Shown here: positions 27,301-35,985 of the stretch, in pieces | Layout: every line of letters starts with the position of its first letter | Position numbering within the stretch: the stretch's first letter is position 1 | Assembly: GCA_002633005.1 (NCBI GenBank) | Contig: NMRA01000341.1 | Coordinates: 329,474-393,473 of the forward strand | Direction: 5' to 3' | Length of the DNA: 64,000 bases | Source: Phoronis australis | Lineage: Eukaryota > Phoronida > Phoronidae | Notes under the pieces: model-generated | The model's database searches: none | Told to the model about the DNA's origin: nothing | Seen by the model: only the letters and a program-made list of their open reading frames with translations | Translations under genes and position numbers: made by a program

Positions 27301-29356
27301 AACAGATTTCGTCTTTTGGACAGTTGAAGACTATTTTAAATACAACAAATTTACTGATTGCACAAAATATAAAAAAGTGTAATAAGCACAAAAAGAAGTA
27401 GGTTTCGCGCGCAAACGCTGTTGACCATAAACAAGTAGGTCTCTTAGTAATCAAATACTATTGAAATTGTGGTGGTGCAGTGGTAAAGCACGCTCGCTGA
27501 AAACGCCAGGTCGTGAGTTCGAGTCTGTGGTAAATGCAGTTTTTCAAGTTTGACACGTTCTCCTTGTTTTTTTTTTCGTGGATAATACTTCAGGAATCAA
27601 GGAAAGTGCTTGATTTCTAGAGGAAAAAACAGAAAAGTTTTCTTGGGCGGGACGGGGGCAAACCCCCCTCCCGACCTCCCCCCATTCGGTGGTATGCGCA
27701 TCTACAATCGTGCTTTGCGCAAATGTTTACAGACAAAATGTTGCCCCCCTTTTGATATCCTAGATGCGCCACTGCGTCACATAATGAATGCAGAGGAACA
27801 AGGTTCTCGTGGGTTTTGAAAGCACTGTTTTCGACAGAGTTAGACGCCCGAGTGTGTCTATGTTCGCTTATGAGAATGCCGAGGCCACCTCCTGTCGCAT
27901 CCGAAACACCTCGGGTATTTTCGTCATAGCCTTAAATTTTCTCTCTGAGATGTTTTATTCATGACGTAATGAAACACCTCCAAATGATAATTTGAGGCTT
28001 CGAAAATATACGTGGTGTTTAGGATTCTCGGTTTTGTATCGGGTAAACTCGGTACACCCGTCTTCGAACTTACTATAGTAACAGGTCGATTCAAATGGTA
28101 CGGCTTTTATATAGGTGTACGTGCATGTGTGTTTTGAGCGCAAAACGAAACTCTCTCAGAGCCAATGTATTATTTACTTGTTTCCTTATGAAAAAATATC
28201 TCATTAGCAAACTATGCACTAATTGGATTCGGTCAAACGAATGTTACACCGTCAATCTTCAGTGTCTATGCTTGTAGATACATATAGGTCAGTGTCGGCG
28301 CTCGAACATGTAGTTACAACACTACTGTTGCCAGTGGTTCTCGGTCATTGCTATTGTACAGGAATACTACGTTGTCCTAAATCCGCCAATGTTTCAGGTG
28401 GGAGTTTAAAACCGAAGAGTATGACATAGGTGTTGGACTGTCTTTGAAACCAAGCGGCTCTGATATCACCAAGGTGCTTATTCCCACGTCACGAGTCGAC
28501 AGTCACATGGTCCCGCAAGATGGCAGTTGGGAGTGCGAAGAATACGGTACATGTAAGTCCCATGTTTCTTAATATTCGTCATTGGCCGTTTATTTTGTGG
28601 TACGGTACTTTTTCACCTGTCGTAACACTCAAGATGGACAACACATTTTTCGCGTTTCTCAATGACAAAATGAACAGTGAAGAAAATTAAGTCTGTGCTG
28701 TGTAGCTGTGATAAAACAACACTTTATTGTAAATTTTCATCATCTGTAACATTGCAGTCAGTCTTTGAAAAATCAATGACCATTTTGGCAATTATTTTTG
28801 AGCGAAATGAGCGTATTGAGTGGGCCAGATTCTTTATCTTCTTCTCAAAAATCACGTCAAAACCAAGAAAACAACTGTTCCGGAAATCTTCCACGTCTCC
28901 ACTTGAGGGGATGTCGTTAGAGGTGACAAGACGTCACACCAAAGCTAGGCACATGGGGTGACTTGTTTTAGAGTAAACACTTAAAAATGTTTTTCTAGCT
29001 TTGGCCTGTTATAATACTCTTGAAAGCCCGATGGAAGTTAGGTAATCTAATTTGCGCTTTAGGACCCGGTAAAATGCGTATACTTTAATATAACTGTTTT
29101 CACATTATGCATGTGTGTACAAACTCAATACCGTAAAGATATAAGACTTGTAAGGTACCAACAGGAAGTACGTCACAGTGTTCCTTCCGTTGATCTTGGA
29201 TTTGAACTAATCCAGTAGTTCTTCTTTTCAGACATTCTAACCTTCGACAACACATTCAGTTGGGCCCGAAGTAAAAAGATTGATTACATTGTGGAGGTTT
29301 TTTCTCAAGGAATGGATGACCAAGTGATAAACATGGGTCAAGAAAATCCTCTGTGA
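8456..29356 (+). CDS. SEC14-like lipid-transfer protein (CRAL-TRIO + GOLD), 11 coding exons, complete, 393 aa
   Basis: I assembled the coding exons by hand: 8456-8491, 11240-11309, 13601-13644, 14011-14262, 17563-17638, 20232-20312, 24774-24857, 25436-25542, 25692-25843, 28398-28552 and 29232-29356. All introns are GT..AG and all phases join, giving 1,182 coding bases ending in TGA. The product aligns along its whole length with vertebrate SEC14L2/3/4 (about 400 aa): a CRAL-TRIO N helix region (residues about 13-50), a CRAL-TRIO lipid-binding domain (about 60-245, with EVLRNYFEGGLCGHD, LVTIIDFDQVG, NYPEMVKKMFIIN and GGTMTDPDGNPRC), and a C-terminal GOLD domain (about 255-385, with WEFKTEEYDIGVGLSLK and YILTFDNTFSW). 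The family binds hydrophobic ligands such as tocopherol, squalene and phosphoinositides in a cytosolic pocket, so the likely role is lipid transfer. The ligand cannot be read from sequence. The start is the first ATG of an exon whose acceptor at 8421-8422 implies an upstream 5'UTR exon that I could not locate. A tandem paralog begins at 57139. Orthology to a particular SEC14L member is not resolved. Confidence 0.93.
10072..10169 (+). promoter_or_regulatory. Heat-shock-element cluster
   Basis: GAAcgTTCtaGAA at 10073-10085 is a perfect three-unit heat-shock factor site. TTCcaGAG at 10123 and TTCcaGAA at 10162 are two-unit sites. All lie 40-140 bases upstream of a TATA box within the TIR element. 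Confidence 0.55.
10212..10219 (+). promoter_or_regulatory. TATA box downstream of the heat-shock elements
   Basis: TATAAATA is followed by a purine-rich leader (about 10240-10380, with many GAGTTGAAG-type repeats) and no long reading frame. Transcription start would be expected near 10242. Confidence 0.45.
11240..11309 (+). CDS. SEC14L gene A coding exon 2
   Basis: The acceptor is GCATTACAG and the donor GTTTGT. The exon encodes FKSNISDAIES followed by HHDDGYLLKWLT, the start of the CRAL-TRIO N region. It is 70 bases long and ends in phase 1. The paralog exon at 59592-59661 is also 70 bases. Confidence 0.92.
11600..11710. repeat. Dispersed repeat family, copy 1
   Basis: CGAAAATCGAATTAGGCC, then TCTCAT and a CTTACC..GACA stretch followed by TTCTATTTC, recur at about 40200-40290 and 54980-55085 in the same orientation. 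Confidence 0.5.
12873..12902. repeat. Short palindrome with YY1-like sites
   Basis: ATGGCGGCCATC and its complement are separated by TTGAAT. Each arm contains an ATGGCGGC-type core, the YY1 consensus. It lies in SEC14L intron 2. Confidence 0.6.
13601..13644 (+). CDS. SEC14L gene A coding exon 3
   Basis: This 44-base exon sits between TTTCACAG and GTGAGT. It encodes ARGFDIKEAEKMFRH when joined to the last base of exon 2, the canonical second helix of the SEC14 N region. It ends in phase 0. Confidence 0.93.
14011..14262 (+). CDS. SEC14L gene A coding exon 4 (CRAL-TRIO entry)
   Basis: The exon is 252 bases (84 codons), phase 0 at both ends, between TTGCACAG and GTGATG. It encodes SMEFRKTMGLDTLLETYK and onward. 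KPPEVLRNYFEGGLCGHD and the downstream GSPIYIQLPG match the SEC14L consensus around the first strand of the lipid-binding domain. It ends at WKTMSEQ. Confidence 0.95.
14374..14546. mobile_element. Short MITE, copy 2, in SEC14L intron 4
   Basis: It shares both ends and the middle with the copy at 2729-2876. The ends are TATCCTGGTGTGCGTTCAG at the left and GTTACTGAACGGGAGGC at the right. Confidence 0.75.
14840..15148 (-). other. Unassigned open stretch in intron 4
   Basis: A 102-codon minus-strand frame with some protein-like composition (for example FELGQRVWSIFGVFMELRD). It has no splice context or family match. It is mentioned so it is not lost, and I do not call it a gene. Confidence 0.15.
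15361..16335 (-). mobile_element. tRNA-like-bearing element, minus copy, in SEC14L intron 4
   Basis: Reverse-complement copy of the element at 26347-27774. It shares the terminus CATAGGCGGATTTAG (at 16321-16335), the middle, and one tRNA-like module: B box at 15611-15622 and A box at 15641-15656, both inverted. Flanking CCTTTA and TCTTTA suggest a 6-bp target duplication with one mismatch. A 39-base gap (16274-16312) and an extra stretch of about 75 bases are absent from the plus copy. Confidence 0.75.
15535..15580. repeat. A-rich simple repeat
   Basis: A run of AAAAAG-type units inside the minus-strand element. Confidence 0.8.
16363..16909 (-). mobile_element. Mutator-type MITE, copy 3, in SEC14L intron 4
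   Basis: The inverted ends begin CTCGCTGATTCCTGCGTG and close at ACCAGCGAG. A perfect 9-bp target duplication, CAATTATGT, lies at 16354-16362 and 16910-16918. It is in the opposite orientation to the copies at 44046 and 44810. Nine- to ten-base duplications with long inverted ends are typical of Mutator-like elements. There is no transposase. Confidence 0.85.
17563..17638 (+). CDS. SEC14L gene A coding exon 5
   Basis: The acceptor is CTTTTCAG and the donor GTAAGG. It encodes LGTKIDGLVTIIDFDQVG and then ANLLWRP, matching the LGxKVxxxTIIYDxEGLG strand of vertebrate SEC14L proteins. It ends in phase 1. Confidence 0.93.
18262..18560. repeat. Compound AGC/AGT microsatellite in SEC14L intron 5
   Basis: About 300 bases of AGC triplets grading into AGT/AAT triplets, with one N at 18411. 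The long alanine and leucine frames here are artefacts of the repeat. On the sense transcript the purest tracts would read as CAG repeats. Confidence 0.95.
20232..20312 (+). CDS. SEC14L gene A coding exon 6
   Basis: The acceptor is GTTTTAG and the donor GTAAGT. It encodes LNLKLRLARILQ followed by DNYPEMVKKMFIIN. This is the diagnostic xNYPExxKxxFxxN segment of CRAL-TRIO domains. It runs from phase 1 to phase 1. Confidence 0.95.
20801..24094. mobile_element. 3.3-kb hAT-like non-autonomous element in SEC14L intron 6
   Basis: The left end is CAGCCCCGTAGCCAGC. The right end is GGCTACGGGCCTG, its imperfect complement, with a G-rich (GGGGGTTCGG) subterminal block on both sides. Flanking AGTAC occurs at 20796-20800 and 24095-24099, giving a 5-bp target duplication. 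No transposase frame is visible. A second TIR element is nested at 22423-23224. Confidence 0.6.
22423..23224. mobile_element. Nested TIR element with TTCGAAGGTT sub-repeats
   Basis: GGTTCACTACTTCGAAGG at the left matches CCTTCGGAGTAGTGAACC at the right, with inner copies of the same 17-base word on both sides. It lies inside the larger element at 20801-24094. Confidence 0.65.
24414..24653 (+). mobile_element. tRNA-derived SINE, copy 1
   Basis: It begins GAGGAGGCAGTGTGGCC and has a B-box-like GGTTAGAGTCC at 24468-24478 and a T-rich 3' end. It is bracketed by a perfect 13-bp duplication AAATGAAACACAA (24401-24413 and 24654-24666), the mark of LINE-driven insertion. It shares its sequence with the minus copy at 57867-58096. 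Confidence 0.88.
24774..24857 (+). CDS. SEC14L gene A coding exon 7
   Basis: The acceptor is CTCTTCCAG and the donor GTAAGT. It encodes TPRIFPIICKLTGPF and then INDHVKKKIFVLS, the lid-helix segment of the family (vertebrate KPFLSEDTRKKIMVLG). It runs from phase 1 to phase 1. Confidence 0.95.
25436..25542 (+). CDS. SEC14L gene A coding exon 8 (end of CRAL-TRIO)
   Basis: The acceptor is ACCCACAG and the donor GTATTT. It encodes NYKDTLLQHIDEDQLPAF and then LGGTMTDPDGNPRCATK. GGTMTDPDGNPxC is nearly invariant in SEC14L2-type proteins. It ends in phase 0. Confidence 0.96.
25692..25843 (+). CDS. SEC14L gene A coding exon 9 (linker and first GOLD strands)
   Basis: The acceptor is GGATTCAG and the donor GTAACT. 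It encodes LCQGGKVPESYYLKD and continues to LRLEYVVEKSEESEIKVL. It aligns with the vertebrate segment GGDIPRKYYVRD and the following GOLD strand. It ends in phase 2. Confidence 0.92.
26925..26985 (+). other. tRNA-like module (A and B boxes), copy 1
   Basis: The A box is TGGTAAAGCGTG (26933) and the B box GAGTTCGAGTCT (26968). I see no convincing acceptor stem, so I treat it as a polymerase III promoter relic and not a tRNA gene. Confidence 0.55.
27470..27532 (+). other. tRNA-like module (A and B boxes), copy 2
   Basis: The A box is TGGTAAAGCACG (27481) and the B box GAGTTCGAGTCT (27515). Spacing equals that of the first module. Confidence 0.55.
27898..28026. mobile_element. CCTCGGG-TIR MITE, copy A
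   Basis: AACACCTCGGGTATTTTCG is at the left and CGAAAATATACGTGGTGTTT at the right. The same ends occur at 33127-33293 and 56198-56375. Confidence 0.65.
28398..28552 (+). CDS. SEC14L gene A coding exon 10 (GOLD domain)
   Basis: The acceptor is GTTTCAG and the donor GTAAGT. It encodes RWEFKTEEYDIGVGLSLK and continues to HMVPQDGSWECEEYGT, matching WQFMSDGADVGFGIFLK and VPEDG of vertebrate SEC14L GOLD domains. It starts in phase 2 and ends in phase 1. Confidence 0.94.
29232..29356 (+). CDS. SEC14L gene A terminal coding exon 11
   Basis: The acceptor is CTTTTCAG. It encodes YILTFDNTFSWARSKKID and continues YIVEVFSQGMDDQV to a TGA at 29354-29356. It aligns with the last GOLD strands (YVLRFDNTYSF and VNFTVEV). 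A possible polyadenylation signal ATTAAA lies at 29591-29596. A G-run follows the stop codon at about 29362. Confidence 0.94.
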
Positions 29357-29599
29357 GAGTTCGGGGGGGGGGGGTCGAGACTTATTGTGTTTCGGGAGCG
29401 AGTTGTTGGTCGTAAAAGAGAATTTGACATGTGGCACCTCAACTAACACAGGCCATGTTAATCAGGAAAATATTAATTGCGTTGTATGCTTACGAAATAA
29501 GAAGGGAAGAAGTGCAGGTGTTTTATTATGACTGTTTCTCAGTGTTTTATGTATGGTGTTTATTATTCGATGTTATAGTTAAAGTGTAATATTAAATGT

Positions 29600-30470
29600 A
29601 TACAGGTTAAAGTGAGTTGTACGAACACTGCCTTTCAAAAAACAACTGATAAAAACTTTGAAGTGATAGATCGACAACGAAACCATGAACAGTAACAACC
29701 ACAACCAGACACCCATGGCACCAACGTCAAAACAACTAACAGAATTACATTCAGGAATCAGTCAATAGGCCAATCACTGAGAAAATACCGAATAACTTGA
29801 GAACGGCAAGTTGTAGCGAGAAACTGATACTGCACGTCAGTGAGACCTTGAGGAGATCTATCTATATATCAATTTCCACAAAATTCCCTCAAACGGTCGC
29901 AATGCTAGGGCTCCGCAAGCGATTATTCTAAAAAGGTTATAAAAGCGCCACCTTGTGTTCAATTTCGCCTCAAACTAACAAACTTCAACTGAGCTTCTCA
30001 CACGATACGCAATATGTGTAAATTTCATGTTGACCTAAATGGCGAAAGACAAAGACCGGCTGAAGTGTAACGAGGAATTAGTCAAAGGAGCAGAAATCGT
30101 CCAATAAAACTCGAATAACTCGAAAACTGTAAGGCGGAGCGGCAAAATGGGCAGCCACGCTGCAGATATATAGCGCTTGCCGATATCTACCCGTATGCCA
30201 AAAGTCAGAAAGATTCGTCCATTAACGCGGGGGATACGGCACGAAAACTCATATAATTAATTTAAGAGCAGTGCACGAATAATATCGAATAACTCGAGAA
30301 CCGCAGCTGTTGAACGTAAGAACACAAGACTGCTAATGTTGCGCAAGGCCCTCTGCCAATTTGTATGTTCAATCCATGTCCTCAAATGTTTGAAGTAATT
30401 CATTGAATCTACAATAAAAAATTGCAAAATCCAAAGTATACCCAATGTCTAAATCAGTAATAGCAGTACT
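29600..30470. repeat. Dispersed CGAATAACTCGAGAA motifs
   Basis: Three related words with similar neighbours lie at 29788, 30111 and 30285, spaced 323 and 174 bases apart. This looks like a decayed tandem repeat. The rest of the stretch shows no gene. Confidence 0.4.
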
Positions 30471-31320
30471 TGTGGTGCCCAAATTTCAGAAGTGTTTTTT
30501 TTCGTACATCGTTTATTTCTGGCTGCATTCTTGTGCCCTGGCACTGATCCTGTTTTTACTGTATATCCGTTATCCTTGACTCAGTTGAGACTGAACCTTG
30601 CTAAGTACCGGTAAAGGATGGAAATGCATAGAAAATAAACTATGGCAAACAGTGACTTATAATTGACCCGAGCTTCTTGACTATTCAAAATGGTCAACTA
30701 AAATATTCACCAACCCATATTCTTATACTATCAATAAAACTGGCCAGAGAATGGTCGAGTATTTAATTTTGTCTGAGCTCACCTGTCACAGACAAGCACT
30801 GATGAAGATGCAATTTTGAAGGAAGAACCACAGGCACATCACTGCCGGAGTAAGGATTTCTCGTGGCCTCTAAGCAATAAAAAGTGTAGGAGTGATTTCA
30901 GCTTACACCGGTCATCACAAGTTTACACACCCTGGTGGTAACAATTCATCCAGCGCTCCCCTACCTAACTTTTGAGGGTACCCGTAGCAACGACCTTAAT
31001 CCATACTTTGTGTAGGGCCCCTTTGTTTCGTGTGTACCTAATAGCTAAATTGATAATTCATCGCTGCCTTTGATCTGAAGTTCATTGACGCTCAGTTCGA
31101 GATTGAGCAAACACAGATAAACACTACGGATATACAATGAGAAACTTCATTTCAAGTACAGTACTAGTCCGTCTTTGCAAAGCTTCTTTGTAACAGTCGG
31201 AGCTAAAATCATTTCAAATTTCAAAAGATTTGTGTCCTGACCGAGGCTTGAACCTGGAACAACACAACGTATTTATCTGCACTAGCCTCAGGTACCTCGG
31301 GGGAAAACCAAGCTTTAACC
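30471..31320. other. Non-coding stretch with a possible SINE scrap
   Basis: No reading frame of note. GAGGCTTGAACC near 31241 is a weak inverted B box. Confidence 0.3.
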
Positions 31321-31429
31321 AATAGCGGATTTGCAGCGACGCCATATTGAAATTAGGTTAATATGGTGCATTGTGGGTGCTGTGGTCAGGATTCCGAAAG
31401 CGGCCATAGTATCAAGCATAATACGCGGT

Positions 31430-32281
31430 ATGAGCGCGAAGAAAACTTACGGCGGATACACTTGTTGTGTTCCTGGCTGCTTCAAAAACAACAAGAGAGA
31501 TAAAAATCTGAGTTTTTATGTGTTCCCTGCAAACCAAGAACTTCGTGAAAAATGGATANNNNNNNNNNNNNNNNNNNNNNNNNNNNNNNNNNNNNNNNNN
31601 NNNNNNNNNNNNNNNNNNNNNNNNNNNNNNNNNNNNNNNNNNNNNNNNNNNNNNNNNNNNNNNNNNNNNNNNNNNNNNNNNNNNNNNNNNNNNNNNNNNN
31701 NNNNNNNNNNNNNNNNNNNNNNNNNNNNNNNNNNNNNNNNNNNNNNNNNNNNNNNNNNNNNNNNNNNNNNNNNNNNNNNNNNNNNNNNNNNNNNNNNNNN
31801 NNNNNNNNNNNNNNNNNNNNNNNNNNNNNNNNNNNNNNNNNNNNNNNNNNNNNNNNNNNNNNNNNNNNNNNNNNNNNNNNNNNNNNNNNNNNNNNNNNNN
31901 NNNNNNNNNNNNNGAACAACATTCGGACGGAGTTTCCTCTTAAAATTAACGTCTCTAGCATATCCACGGCGAAAGCTACAAAAGTTAAGCAACCCAAGAA
32001 CTCTCAACTTGTCTGAAACCGGAGGAGATTTCGAAATCAACGCCGATGAACATGACGACAGTCGTGCCCTTGGTCACACGGTCACTGATCATAGCTACGC
32101 TGTGTTTACAAACGAGAGAAAGGACTTGCTTGGTATTATAAAGCAAAAAAATGAAACATGGTTTTTAGTTTGCAAATCGCTCCAAATGCACACAGTATCC
32201 GGCCTGCTCAAGACATGCCTGACCACAAGCTATCCCATGAGCCTTCGCGAAGGAAGTAACTCGCGCATGCGCAATGCGTAA
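31430..32281 (+). CDS. THAP zinc-finger protein, interrupted by a 355-base assembly gap
   Basis: ATG at 31430 opens 43 codons containing [14 protein letters not shown] and then [17 protein letters not shown]. These are the first two zinc-binding cysteines, the phenylalanine-proline and the tryptophan of a THAP (C2CH) DNA-binding domain. Bases 31559-31913 are N. After the gap the + strand is open to TAA at 32279-32281 and contains DHSY (32087-32098). That fits the [DE]HxY HCF-1-binding motif that many THAP proteins carry after the finger. Whether the frame is continuous across the gap is not visible, since gap lengths are often nominal. The reading frame is enclosed by an 18-bp inverted repeat, and its stop lies nine bases before the right repeat. 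No transposase motif is seen. It could be a captured or domesticated THAP gene, or a remnant of a THAP-bearing transposon. Confidence 0.65.
   Translation: MSAKKTYGGYTCCVPGCFKNNKRDKNLSFYVFPANQELREKWIXXXXXXXXXXXXXXXXXXXXXXXXXXXXXXXXXXXXXXXXXXXXXXXXXXXXXXXXXXXXXXXXXXXXXXXXXXXXXXXXXXXXXXXXXXXXXXXXXXXXXXXXXXXXXXXXXXXXXXXTTFGRSFLLKLTSLAYPRRKLQKLSNPRTLNLSETGGDFEINADEHDDSRALGHTVTDHSYAVFTNERKDLLGIIKQKNETWFLVCKSLQMHTVSGLLKTCLTTSYPMSLREGSNSRMRNA
31559..31913. other. Assembly gap, 355 N
   Basis: The run of N splits the THAP reading frame. The true length is unknown. Confidence 0.98.
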
Positions 32282-32407
32282 TTCGTCTGCGCTGCAAATC
32301 CGCTATTAGCTATACAAGGAGACACCGGCTAACTTTGTGACACTCGTTAACAATGAAACCCCTCATTTCCTTCTGAGATTCACACTCCACCGCCTGTTGA
32401 TCGGCAT

Positions 32408-32568
32408 CAGGGGCGAATCCAGGATTTTGAGTTGGGGGAAGGGGCAAGGTAGAGTATTAGCCAGGATTTTGACCGTCAGACATTTCCACCTCCGAACTGC
32501 CAAATGGAATCTGGGAGAATTTTAGGGGGTGGCATGGCCCTTTTGACCCCTCTCTAAATCCGCCACTA
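32408..32568 (+). mobile_element. Short hAT-like MITE, copy 1
   Basis: CAGGGGCGAATCCAGG is at the left and CTCTAAATCCGCCACTA at the right. GGCAT at 32403-32407 and 32569-32573 is a 5-bp duplication. The inverted copy is at 56557-56711. Confidence 0.8.
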
Positions 32569-33126
32569 GGCATTACTTGAAAACACTACATAAAGGCATC
32601 GGACCGGAGAGCAAAGTAGGCCTACCGACTAACATTAATCAAAGTTAAACAATGTTTATTATAGTCAAAAGGCCCTAGTGTAAAGTGTGAGGAAAATAAT
32701 TTACTTTTTTCTTGTGTGGCTGGATGAAGTATTTCTAATTCATTATTTAGAATGTTCCTGCATTTTTTAAAGTTGCACATTTTATGTAAAAACAACGTTT
32801 TTAGGTATTCGTTGTTAAGAGCGCTGCAAACAACAATAACCAACCACGGACTGAGAAAACCTTTTTGTGGTATCCGCGGTTGATGCACAGCATACATGAA
32901 CGCGTCTGGATACCCCAGTAATAACAGACATAAACAAGAATTAACAGTACATCAGGAGACAGACTTAGGATTAAGAATTTTGAGACCTGTCATGTTTTTA
33001 ACCTTCTTTTGATCAAATGATGAAGTTTACGTACTTACGAAACTCCACTGATCCGACGGTTGCTGTTAGGATTAAAGTTCGCACATATGCAGCTATGAAA
33101 ACGCCCCTGAGGGATGAAAAATCCGG

Positions 33127-33293
33127 AACATTTCGGGTGTTTTCGTAGCCTCAAATTTCGGTCGGAGAAGAACGTTATCTGCGCGCGTGCGGATTTCAGT
33201 CGTACGACCGTATGACCGAAATTCGCACATGCTCAAGCAGATAACCGTCACCACCGAGGGGGAATTTGAGGCTACAAAAATGCCCGAGGTGTT
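33127..33293. mobile_element. CCTCGGG-TIR MITE, copy B
   Basis: The imperfect inverted ends are about 39 bases: TTCGGGTGTTTTCGTAGCC and its counterpart GGCTACAAAAATGCCCGAGG. Confidence 0.75.
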
Positions 33294-34726
33294 CCAGATG
33301 GTATACCGGTAAAACGATTTTTGCAAAAATAATCAAATTGCCGAAGACTCACGCAGCGATTTACGAAAATAGGTTCTGTTAAGAATTCATATCACACTGA
33401 AATGACATTATTTGAGAATAGGTTTCAACAAACCTAGTTTACGTTAAAATTCATGTTCCATGTAATAAGTTTGGTTACTTTTTTGACCAAAGGTGTATAT
33501 ATACGCGTCTGCATTTGCTGTATTAAAAATAAACGTAGATCTCTTGGATTACATTTTACCCAGACTATTGCAATATTGGATATGTGCATGACATCGTTAA
33601 GACATTAATGTCTTCCAGAAATTAAACATGACAATGTAACAAATCATTCGGGTACAATCAAAATAAAACTTGACCAATACTAAGATATTCTGCTCGTCCA
33701 TATCTTAAATGGTTTATATTTCAAGGTACTCATCCAAAAGATTCTTACAATAGTGAAGGAACTGACGTTGTGACGACTCAGTGTTCAATATAGCAGAGCA
33801 GTGGACTAGACTGGGGAAGACTGAGATAGGTGTATTGCTACAAGTTTTACAATAGCAAGTTTTTCATATATATATTGGCGCTCTCTAGAGTAACGAGAGT
33901 GCGAAAGCGACTTTCGCTTGATCCCAACTCGGATTCGGTGGAAAGAAATTACCACACAGTGGTTCAGTAATTTAAAATAGGTCGAAACCTCCCGTCCGCC
34001 ATGAGATCTGTAGGTGATGCTGAACGCTTGTAAACCAAAAACCCTGATCGCCGTCTAGCGCCATTTCAATATGGCGCGGCTGTTTCGTATAAACAAGGTG
34101 TTAGTCGCGATACATTTCCCTGTCTGAAGCTAAAGAACACAGACCGAATCTGTGTCAGGGTAACCAAGGGGTTTGTCTACAAATTGTAGAGAAGGGATGT
34201 AGGAAGTACCCTGGGCCGGGGATTCGTTGAACGCGGGACTAGGTGACCAGCATTGGACGAAGTTGATTTATTTTCGGGCATACGCGGTGATTTGAACTTT
34301 TTTACGACCCCGAGGTGTTTATCGAATCTGACATGTGGTGACCATCTCTGGAAATACTGCTTCGGAACTGAGGTTTAATTTTGTCAACTTTCACCACTAT
34401 TTGCCTCACAAATCCTACTTTCTCATATTTTTTAGGCAACTTTTCCCCCTTTTATGAAAGCCTGTAAAGTCGGCGCTTTTTGTAGATAATCAGCAAACCA
34501 ACCGATAATTTTCAAGGCAATTATCACCAAGATGAATGCGTCTTACGTAGAAGTTTGAATAACAACATTATACCACATGTATGGCAGTATGGTCAAATTG
34601 ATCGTAGGCTATCAAAGCAACGAATCTGCTTGTTTTGTGTTAGCGAACAAAAAACGAACGCGTGTACAAAAATGCCCTCTGAGCTCAGAGCGACTCGTAT
34701 TACAATTTCCCGCCCTTCTGATGGCT

Positions 34727-35985
34727 GGTGGCACTGAATAGTTAGGCTGCGGCCGCGGCCAATTTGCACTCCCAAAATATAGAAATTTTGGGGTAGGCCA
34801 AGTTTGGGGGCATTTTGTAGGTGGGCATTGCACGTGGGCTCAGTGAATGTGGTTTGTTTGTATTTGTGAACATGCTGTGAATAAAAAAAGGCCACTTTCT
34901 TGGCTGTAGCTGCACTCTTCTTCAAGATGGCGGCCCCNAAGCCAGAATTGCAAAAAAACTAGTTGGTTGACAGTACTTTTGGACCACATTTTCTGAATCG
35001 GTAGGAAATTTGCTTTCAGACTCTAAGGTTGGTTTTAGTCGTGCATCGGCAGGGAAGTGGTGTTTTTCGGGTGAAAAGTGCCGATTTTGCATTTTTTTGC
35101 CCTTATTTTTCTTAGTCTAGCTTGGTTTTCAGTGGGAATGAAATGGTCAAAAATACGAGAAAGAATAAAGTTTCTGTGCTCATCTGCTGGGCTTTTTATG
35201 TGAAATAATTGAAAACATGCCATTCTTTGCATCCTGTTTTTGACAGAGTGAAGAAAAGGTTACAAATCAAGTGATGTGTGTTTTGCTAGGCAAAACCCAG
35301 TGAGAACTGTTCTGTGCCTCCTATAGACCTAATTCACGCGGCGGACATTAAAATCCAAAGCGAGGCTGACTGCGATATGGAGGCACAGAACAGTTCTCAC
35401 TGGGTTTTGCCCAACAAAACCCACATCACTTGATTTGTCACCTTTTCTTCACTCTGTCAAAAACAGGATGCAAGGAATGGCATTTTTTCAGTTATTTCAC
35501 ATAAAAGCCCTGCAGATGAGCGCAGAAACTTTATTCTCTCTTGTATTTTTGACCCTTTCAATCCCACTGAAAAGCAAGCTAGACTAAGAAATATAGGGGC
35601 AAAAAAGTGCAAAATCGGTACTCTTCACCCCAAAAACACCACTTCCCTGCCGATGCACGACTAAAACCAACAATACATTCTGAAAGCAAATTTCCTAAAG
35701 ATTCCGAAAATGTGGCCCAAAAGTACTGTCAACCAACTAGTTTTTTGGCAATTCTGGCTTGTTTGAGGGCTACCTGAAATTGCAGCCAATTTCTCAGTCG
35801 CTACCCAGTAATACACAATTACAACCGGGAGTCGCCGTCTTGAAGAAGACTGCAGCTACAGCCGAGAAAGTGTCTTTTTTATTCCCAGCATGTTCACAAA
35901 TACAAACAAACTACATTCACTGAGCCTACAAGGAATGCCCACCTACAAAATGCCCCCAAACTTGGCCTAACTATTCAGTGCCACC
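34727..35985. repeat. 1.26-kb foldback palindrome
   Basis: The left arm (34727 to about 35322) and right arm (about 35377-35985) are near-complementary over almost their whole length, around a 54-base spacer. Outer words are GGTGGCACTGAATAGTTAGG and its complement. The left arm has an extra stretch of about 55 bases rich in GGCCGCGGCC. A single N at 34938 stands where the right arm holds about 70 bases. Confidence 0.9.

Larger units (their letters stand above)
26347..27774 (+). mobile_element. tRNA-like-bearing element, internally duplicated, in SEC14L intron 9
   Basis: CATAGGCGGATTTAGAGG opens the element and TAGATGCGCCACTG closes it. CGTCAC at 26341-26346 and 27775-27780 is a perfect 6-bp duplication. 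The segment 26682-27232 is repeated at 27233-27774, each with one tRNA-like module. An N at 26421 replaces about 13 bases relative to the minus copy. Confidence 0.75.
31321..32307. mobile_element. TIR-bounded element enclosing the THAP reading frame
   Basis: AATAGCGGATTTGCAGCG at 31321-31338 recurs as a perfect reverse complement at 32290-32307. The flanks show no obvious target duplication. Internal sequence includes CGCCATATTG and GCATTGTGGG, which look like promoter-proximal motifs. Confidence 0.55.
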
